From positions 434,001 through 498,000 of the forward strand of contig NZ_JAAIYA010000007.1 of the NCBI RefSeq assembly GCF_010894405.1: 64,000 bases of DNA, read 5' to 3'. Source of the DNA: Pyxidicoccus caerfyrddinensis (GTDB lineage: Bacteria > Myxococcota > Myxococcia > Myxococcales > Myxococcaceae). Below the pieces are notes generated by a model. That model searched no databases. It was not told the origin of the DNA and saw only the letters and a program-made list of their open reading frames with translations. Positions 41,201-50,200 of the stretch are shown in pieces (position 1 is the first letter of the stretch; each line of letters opens with the position of its first letter). Made by a program: the position numbers and the translations under genes.

Positions 41201-44200
41201 CCGCACAGCCTCGGGGCGCTGGTGGAAGTTCTCCGGCGCGAAGACGAAGTCGTTGACGTTCCAGCCCGTCGCGAAGGACACGCCCGCACGGCCGTTGGAG
41301 AGGTTGTCGACGACGGACCACTCCTCCGCCACGCGGATGGGGTCATGCAGTGGCAGCACCACGCTGCCGGCGCGGATGGCGATGCGCTCGGTCACCATGG
41401 CCAGCGCGGAGCTGGTGGCGACGGGGCTGGGGTACGGCCCGCCGAAGGCGTGGAAGTGCCGCTCGGGCGTCCACACCGCGCTGAAGCCATGGGTGTCCGC
41501 GAACTTCGCGCCCTCGATGAGGAGCTGGTAGCGACCCCGGCCGGACACCTCCGTGTCATTGGCGAAGTAGAAGAGGCTGAAGTCCAGCGGCCTCCGGGCG
41601 CTCTCCGCGCGCGGTGCCACGGTGAGCCCCGAGGACTTCGAGGAGAACACCACCGTGAGCCCTCGCGTGAGTGCCCACAGCAGCTCCAGGTCTTCCTCGG
41701 CCGCGCTGAGCCACGTCTCCCCCGCCTTCGCACCCACGCGCGAGTCCAGCGCGGCGAAGTGGTGCACGAGGTTGCGGTGGCTGAGCATCACCCGCGTGCG
41801 CTGTCCCGCCTCTCCTTGCGGCACCAGGCAGGCCAGCGTGTCCGCGTTCACGGAGGGAAGCGCGGAAGCCGGGCGTGGCTCACCGGAGAGGGCCAGCCGC
41901 AACACACGCGCCGCCTCCACGCCGGGAGGAACGGTCAGCGACTCGGAAGCAATCAGGAGCGAAGTGCCCAGCGCCGACAGCCCACTGAGGTCCTCCGTCG
42001 TGACGGGCGCGAAGGCGCCACCGGAGGCCAGCACGGCCCATAGGGCCACGGCCCGCTCGGGCGAGGACTCCAGGCACACGGCCACCGGGACACCGAGTCC
42101 CACGCTCCTGGCGCGCAGCTCCGTCGCCAATGCGTGCGCCCGCGCGCGCAGCTCGCGCCAGCTCAGGCTCCGAGCCCCCGCACGGAGTGCCACCGCGTCC
42201 GGCACCTCTTCCGCCCGCGCCGACAGCAGCGCCGGAGCGAAGCCACTGTCTGCCACAGCCGTGTAGGAGGACCGGCGGTCCTCGGCCGCGTCCTCAACGG
42301 AGCGCCGCGACGGCGACTCGCGCGACAAAGACCCTGCATCCGCCGCAGAGGACCGGCGCTCCTCGACCGTGCCCTCCAGCGAGAGCTGCGACAGCGGCCG
42401 GTCTGGCGAGGCCACCGCGTCCGACAGCAGCGCCTCCAACTGGGACAGCAGGCGCTCGATGGTGGAGACGTCGAACAGGTCGACGGCGTACTCCAGGGTG
42501 CCCGAGAAGCCGTGCTCGTCCTCGCGCATCAGCAGCGTGAGGTCCGCGAGCGAGGTGCCGTACTGCGCGGGCAACCCGGTGACGTCGAAGTAGCCCAGGC
42601 GCAGGCCGGGGAACTCCAGCATGGGCGCGGACACGTCCTGGGTGTGCAGCAGGAAGATGGCGTCGAAGAGGCGGGAGAGCCGGGACTCCTCGCCGGGCTC
42701 CAGCTCGCCCAGGAGCTGCTCGTAGGGCACGTCCGGGTTTGCGAAGGCGGACAGCGTGGTGTCGCGCACGCGCAGCCCCAGCTCGCAGAAGCCCGGGTCT
42801 CCCTCCAGGCTCGTGCGCAGTGCGAGCGCGTGGGCCACGTAGCCAATCTGCGGCTCCAACTCGGGCCGCGTGCGGTTGCCGATGGAGGTGCCGACGAGGA
42901 TGTCCTCCTGCCCCGAGCAGCGGGCCAGCAGGGCCTTGAAGCCCGCCAGCAGCGTCATGTACGGCGTGAGCCCCTCACGCTGGCTGAACGCCTTCAGCGC
43001 CGCGCCCAGCTTCCGCGAGAAGGCGAACGAGTGCCGAGCACCGCGCCGCCGCGCACCCTCGACGCGAGGCCGGTCCAGCGGCAGCGGGAGCGGACCGGGA
43101 CGCTGTGCGAGCCGCTGGCGCCAGTACGCTTGCTGCGTCGCCAGCGAGCCATCCGCGAGCGCCCGGCGCTGCCACACCGCGAAGTCGAGGTACTGCACGG
43201 ACAGCTCCGGCAACGGCACGGAGACGCCGAGCGTGAAGCCCGTGTAGAGCGCCACCGCCTCGCGGATGAAGTTCACCAGCGAGAGGGTGTCCGCAACGAT
43301 GTGGTGGATGGTGACGAGCAGGACGTACTCGGTCTCCGCCAGCCACAGCAGGCGCACCCGTGCCAGCGGGCCCCGGTCGAGCGAGAAGGGCTCGGCGGGC
43401 TCCAGCCGCGCGCGGCGCATCGCCTCGGCCTCGCGGTCTCCCTCGAAGTCGCGCAGGTCCACCACGGGGAGCGGGATGCGCACCTCCGACAGGATGCGCG
43501 GCGCGGCCCTGTCACCGGCCTGCTGGAAGACGGTGCGCAGCGACTCGTGCCGGCGGATGACGCCGTTGAAGGCGCGCTCCAGCTCCGCGACCTGGAGGGC
43601 GCCGGAGATGCGCACCGCCAGCGGCTCATTGAAGATGGAGCTGCCCGGCGCCTGGAGCTCCAGCTCCCAGACGCGCGCCTGAACGTAGGACAGGGGCAGC
43701 TCGCCCGTGCGCGGGACGGGCTGCATCGCCGTCACGGCGGCGCTGCTCCCGGGCCGCTCGGCCTGGAGCCGCAGCTCGATGCGCTCGGCGAGGCTGGCCA
43801 CCGTGGGCGCCTCGAACAAGTCGCTGAGCGGAATCTGGACGCGGAACGCCTCGCGCAGCCGCGTGAGGAGCTGCGCCGCCATCAGCGAGTTGCCGCCCAG
43901 CTCCAGGAAGTTGTCGTCCAGTCCGATGTCCGCGACGCCCAGCCGGTCGCGCCACAGCTCCACCAGTCGCTGCTCGATGTCGCTCCGGGGCTCCACGTCC
44001 ACCGGCGCCGCGACGGGGCGCTCCACCTCCTCGGCGGGAGCGACGGGCGCGGGAAGCTCCGAGGGCAGCAAGGGCCGCGCCGCCACGGGGAAGCTCCGCT
44101 CCTCGAAGGGGTAGCCCGGCAGCGAGATGCGGCGGCGCTGCTCGTGGGCGTAGAAGCCCTCCCAGTCGACGGCCGCGCCGGCACGCCACAGCGCGCCCAG

Positions 44201-47200
44201 CGACTCGAACAACGTCCTCCCGTCCGAGGTGGTGGACCCGCTCTTCGGGAGCGAGGCGACCACCAGTGCATGACGCTCGGTGCGCAGCCGGATGCGCGCC
44301 AGCGAGCTGAGGTGCTGGTCCGGGCCGGCCTCGATGAACCAGCCGCAGCCCCACTTCATCAGCGAGTCCATGCCCGCGGTGAAGCGGACGGGCTCGCGCA
44401 TCTGCCGGGCCCAGTAGCGCGGCGACATCGCCTCGTCGGCGTGAATCCACGTCCCCGTGAGGCTGGAGACGTACGGGATGGACGGGGCCCGCAGCGTGAG
44501 GCCGGATACCGCCCGCTCCAGCTCGGGCATCAGCGGCTCCACCGCGCGCGAGTGGAAGGCATGGGCCGCGGAGAGCCGCAGCATGGCCACGCTGCGGCCG
44601 GCGAGCTCACGCTCCAGGTCCTCCAGCGGCGCCAACGGACCGGAGACCACGCAGCGGAACGGGCCATTGAAGGCGGCCACTTCCAGCTCGGGGGGAAGCT
44701 GCGGAATCAGCTCCTCCGAGGACAGCCCCACCGCGAGCATGCCGCCGGGCGGCAGCCGCGACATCAGCTCACCGCGAACCACGGCGAGCCGCAGCGCGTC
44801 CTCCAGGGACAACACCCCGGACAGACACGCCGCCGTGTACTCACCGAAGCTGTGCCCCAGCATCGCGGAGGGCCTGAAGCCGAAGACCATCCACATCCGC
44901 GCCAGCGCGTACTCCACCGACAGCAGCGCGGGCAGCGCGAAGCGGGGCTCGACGAGCTTCGCCTCCGCGAGCGCCTCCGCGCCCGGCGCGGGGAAGAGCA
45001 CCAGCCGCAAATCTTCTTTCAGTCCCGCGCCCGGTAGGAGCGCGAGGCAGGCGTCCAGCTCCTGCTGGAAGGCGGGCTCGGACGTGTAGAGGCCCTGCGC
45101 CATGCGGACGGACTGCGCGCCCTGGCCGGGGAAGAGGAAGGCCACGCGCGCGGAGCGGGCCTCCTCCAGGTCCTTCACCTGGAAGACGGTGCCCGTCTTG
45201 CGCAGCGTCCGCGCCAGGCCGGCGGTGTCCCGGGCAATCACCGTGCGGCGGAACTCGAAGCCCTTGCGGCCCATGGCCCGGGTGAAGGCCAGGTCCGCGA
45301 GGTCCACCTCCGGGCGCGCCTCCACGTGGTCCGCGAGTTCGCGCGACATCGCCTCCAGCGCGGAGGCGGTGCGGGCGGACAGCGTGACAAGCTGACGCTC
45401 ACGCGGGCTGTCCTTCCCCTTCGCGCGCAGTGGCGCCTCTTCCAGCACGAGGTGCGCATTGGTGCCGCCGATGCCGAAGGAGCTGACGCCCGCCCTGCGC
45501 GGCTCCGTGCCCCGCTGCCAGGGGCGCAGGGTGGTGTTCACGAAGAAGGGGCTCTTCTCGAAGTCGATCTCCGGGTTGGGCCGCTCGAAGTGGAGGCTCG
45601 GGGGCAGCTCGCCGTGGTGCAGCGCGAGCGCCGTCTTGATGAGGCCGGCGATGCCCGCCGCCGTGTCCAGGTGGCCGATGTTCGTCTTCACCGAACCGAT
45701 GGCGCAGAAGCCCGTCCGGTCGGTGTGCGTGCGATAGGCGCGGGTCAGCGCGGCAATCTCTATCGGGTCCCCCAGCGGGGTGCCGGTGCCGTGCGCTTCC
45801 ACGTAGCCGATGCTGGAGGCGTCCACGCCCGCGGCGGACAGCGCCCGGGCAATCACCTCGCGCTGCCCCTGCACGCTGGGCGCCGCGTAGCTGACCTTCG
45901 CGTCCGCGTCGTTGTTGAGCGCGGAGCCCTTGATGACCGCGTAGACGCGGTCCCCGTCGCGCAGCGCCTCGTCGAGCCGCTTGAGCACCACCACGCCCAG
46001 GCCGCTGCTCAGGACGGTGCCCCGGGCGCGCGCGTCGAAGGCGCGGCAGTGCCCGTCGGGAGAGAGAATCATCCCCTCCTGGTAGAGGTACCCGGTGCGC
46101 TGCGGCAGCGACGCCTTCACCGCGCCGGCCAGCGCCACGTCCGAGTCCCCCATGCGCAGGCTGCGGCAGGCCAGGTGCACGGCGACGAGGCCGGTGGAGC
46201 ACGCGGTGTAGACGTTGAGGCTCTCACCGCCGAGCTTCAGCTTGTAGGCCGTCTTGGTGGCGGCATTCTCACCCAGCGTGGTGCCCAGCGCCTCGAACAG
46301 CGAGGCCGGGTCCTTCCGCGTCTGGCCGAGCAGCGACAGCATGTGCCCGCCCGACGAGCCCGCGCCGGCATACAGCGAGATGAGTCCCTCGGAGCGCTCC
46401 GGGTCATAGCCGGCGTCCTCCAGCGCATTCCACGCGCACTGGAGGAAGAGCCGCTGCTGCGGGTCCATCCACTGGGCCTCGCGCGGGGACACCTCGAAGA
46501 AGCGCGCATCGAAGCCGTCGGCGCCTTCGAGGATGCCGCCCGCGGGAACGAACTCCGGGTGGCTTCGCAGCGAGTCGGGGAACAGCGGTGACGACTCCAG
46601 CTCTTCAGGCGAGAAGCGGCGAATGGACTCCACGCCGCCGCGCAGGTTGCGCCAGAAGGCGTCCAGGTCCGCGGCCCCCGGGAAGCGGCCGGCCATGCCG
46701 ATGATGGCGATGTCGCCGGAGCCCGCGTCCGTCAGGTCCTTGCGCTCGGGTGCCTTCGTGAGGACGGGCTCGGGGCGCTGCTCCCGCTCCAGGCGCGCGG
46801 CGAGCCCGTGCACGGTGGGGTGCTCGAAGAAGTGGGTGATGGGGATGTCCCGGCCCAGCGCCTCGCGCAGGTGCGTGCTGGCCTTCACCACCAGCAGCGA
46901 GCTGCCGCCCAGGTCATCGAAGAAGTGGTCGTGCAGCCCGACATGCTGCACCTGGAGCGCCCGCGCCCAGACCTCGGCGATGCGCTGCTCCAACTCCGAG
47001 TGGGGCTCGGCGGCGGCGGACTCGCGCGCCGGACGCACCGACTCGGGCGACGGCAGCGCCTGCCGGTCCACCTTGCCGCCCGGAGTGAGCGGCAGCGCGT
47101 CCAGCTTCACGTACGCGGAGGGCACCAGCACCTCCGGGAGCCGCTCCTTGAGGAAGCGCCTCAGTGCCGCGGGCTCCAGGGCCTCGGTGGTGACGACGTA

Positions 47201-50200
47201 CGCCACCAGGCGCTCCTCGCGCGCCACCACGACGGACTGCTGCACGCCGGGGTACTGGGCCAGCGCGGCCTCTACCTCGCCGGGCTCCACCCGCACGCCG
47301 CGCACCTTCACCTGTGCATCACGCCGGCCGAGGAACTCCAGCCGTCCATCCGCCAGCGGGCGCACCAGGTCCCCGGTGCGGTAGAGCCTTGCTCCGGGCG
47401 TCGTGGAGAAAGGGTCCGGCACGAAGCGCTCGGCGGTGAGCGCGGGGCGGTGCAGGTAGCCCCGGGCCACTCCCGGGCCGCCCACGTACAGCTCGCCCAG
47501 CACGCCCGGAGGCACCGGCGCCATCCGCGCGTCCAGCACGTACACGCGGGCACCGGCAAGGGCGCGGCCGATGGAGGGCCGGAGCGGGTCCACGTCCAGG
47601 TCGATGGTGGCGCAGATGGAGACTTCGGTGGGGCCGTAGGCGTTGAGGAAGCGGCGGCCGGGCTTCCACCGTGCGGCCAGCGCGGGGGTGCACGCCTCTC
47701 CGACGGAGGCCACGACGGCCAGGCCGGGCAGCGCCTCCGGCTCCAGCGGGGCCAGCGACGTGGGCGTGGCTTGCAGCGTGGTGATGCCGCGCTCTGTGAG
47801 CACCTGCTGCAGCGGAGGCCCGGGCAACAGCGACTCGGGCGCGGCGAGGCACAGCTCCGCGCCGGAGAGCAGCGTGGCGAAGACCTCCGACACCGAGGCA
47901 TCGAAGCCGATGGCCGCGATCTGCAACATGCGCTGACCGGCGCGCAGTCTCAGTGCGTCACGCATGGCGCAGGCGGTGTTGCTCAGCCCCTGGTGCGGAA
48001 GCAGCGTCCCCTTCGGCGTCCCCGTGGAGCCGGAGGTGAAGATGACGTAGGCGAGGTGCGCGGGCGTGACGTCCGGCGCGGGCGTCAATGCCGTCTCAGG
48101 CTGGCGCTCCAGCGCGGCGCGCTCCGAGTCCATCAGCACCAGCAGCTCGCCATGCGAGGGCAGCCGGTCGGCCAGCTCCTCGCGGGTGACGAGCACTGGC
48201 ACGCGGGCCTCGCGCAGCATCAGCTCCAGCCGCGCGGGTGGATAACTTGTGTCCAGCGGCAGGAAGGCTCCGCCCGCCTTGAGCACTCCGAGCAGCGCCA
48301 CCACCAGCTCCGGCGTGCGCTCCAGATGCACGCCCACCACCACGTCGGGGCCAACACCGGAGGCGCGCAGGTGCCACGCGAGCTGGTTGGCGCGGGCGTC
48401 CAGCTCCCGGTACGTCAGCGTGCGGTCTCCCGTCGAGACAGCGGAGGCGTCCGGCGTGCGGCGCACCTGTTCCTCGAAGAGGTGGTGCGCGCAGGCGTCA
48501 GGTATCGCAGGCGTGGTGTGGCTCCACTCCTCCAGCGCGCGGCGGCGCTCCGCCTCCGAGAGCAGCTGCAGCTCGGAGATGCGGCGCTCCGGCGCGGCGG
48601 CGGCCTCCGTGAGCAGGGCGCCCAGGTGTCCCAGCATGCGACCGACGGTGTCCGCGTCGAAGAGGTCGGTGGCGTACTCGCACAGCAGCTCCAGGCCGCT
48701 GGCGGTGTCGGTGACGGACAGCGTGAGGTCGAGCTTGGTGGCGCCCGTGTCCCCCAGCGCGCTGTCCAGTGACAGCCCTGGTAGCCGCAGCGGCGCGGGC
48801 GTGGCGTCCTGGAGCACCAGCTTCACCTGGAACACCGGCGCATGCGCGAGGCTGCGCTCGGGGTTGAGGCCGCGCACCAGCTCGTCGAAGGGCAGGTCCT
48901 GGTGCGCCCAGGCGTCCAGCGTCACGGGCCGCAGGCGCGCGAGCAGTTCGCGGAAGCTCGGGTCTCCGGAGAGGTCCCCACGCAGCGGGAGCTGGTTGAC
49001 GAACAGTCCGATGAGGTCCGCGGTCTCCGCGCGGCTCCGGTGCGCGGTGTCCACGCCCACCACGAGGTCATCCTGGCCGGTGTAGCGGTGCAGCAGCACC
49101 TGGAAGCCGGCCAGAAGCGTGACAAACGGGGTGGTGCCCTCGCGCCAGGCCAGCGCCTTCACGCGCTCCCAGTCAGGCCCCTCCATCCGCCGCGACACGT
49201 GCGCGCCACGGTAGGACTGCGTCTTCGGACGGGGACGGTCCGTCGGAAGCTCCAGCACGGGGGGCGCGCCCGCCAGGTGCGTGCGCCACCAGCCGAGGAG
49301 GTCTTCGAGCCGCTCGCCGCGCAGCCACTCACGCTGCCACGCCGCATAGTCGGCGTACTGCAACGGAAGATCGGGCAGCGCGGGCGTGCGACCGGAGTTG
49401 AAGCCCTCGTAGAGCTCCGCCAGCTCGCGCACCAGGACGCGCATGGACCAGCCGTCCGCGATGATGTGGTGCAGCGTGAGCAGCAGCACGTGCCGCTCGT
49501 CGTCCTCGCGCAGCAGCACGGCCCGCAGCAGTGGCCCCTGGGCCAGGTCGAACGGACACCGGGCCTCTTCCGCGGAGAGCCGGAGCACCTCCGCCTCACG
49601 CAGCTTCCCAGACAGCGAGCGCAGGTCGACCAGCGCGAGCGGCAGGGACAGCGAGTCGCGAATGCGTTGAACGGGCTCGCCCTGCTCCTCGACGAACACG
49701 GTGCGAAGCGCTTCGTGCCGCTGCACCAGCGCCTGGAGGGCACGCTCCAGTGCCGGCGTGTCCAGCCGTCCCTCCAACCGCGAGACGACGGGCACGTTGT
49801 AGAAGGCGCTGGCCGGCTCCAGCCGGTCGAGGAACCAGAGCCGCTGCTGCGCGAAGGACAGCGGCAGGGCGCCGGTCCGTGACACGCGGGGAATGGGCGG
49901 AAGCATCCCCGCCGCCGAGCGCCGGGCGTCGAGCTCCCGCGCCAGCTCCGACGCGCTCGCGCCGCTCAGCAGCAACTCCACGGGCAGCGCCACGCCCAGG
50001 TCCTTCTCCAGGGCGTGCGCCAGCTCCACCGCGGCCAGTGAGTCCAGGCCGTAGCGGGTGAGCGGCGCCTCCGCATCCACCGTCTCCACGCGCACGCCCA
50101 TGCGGGCCGCCACGCGCGCGAGGACCCGCGCCAGCAGCGCCTCCCGCGCGGCAGCAGGCGCCGGGTCCGAATGATTCGCGGGTGACACCTCGGCCGGCGC

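Noticed and set aside
26654-42043. Very long plus-strand frames (3,436 and 1,553 residues) opposite the megasynthetase
   Set aside because: Antisense shadows of an intact, domain-complete gene; repeats in them only mirror the NRPS modules.
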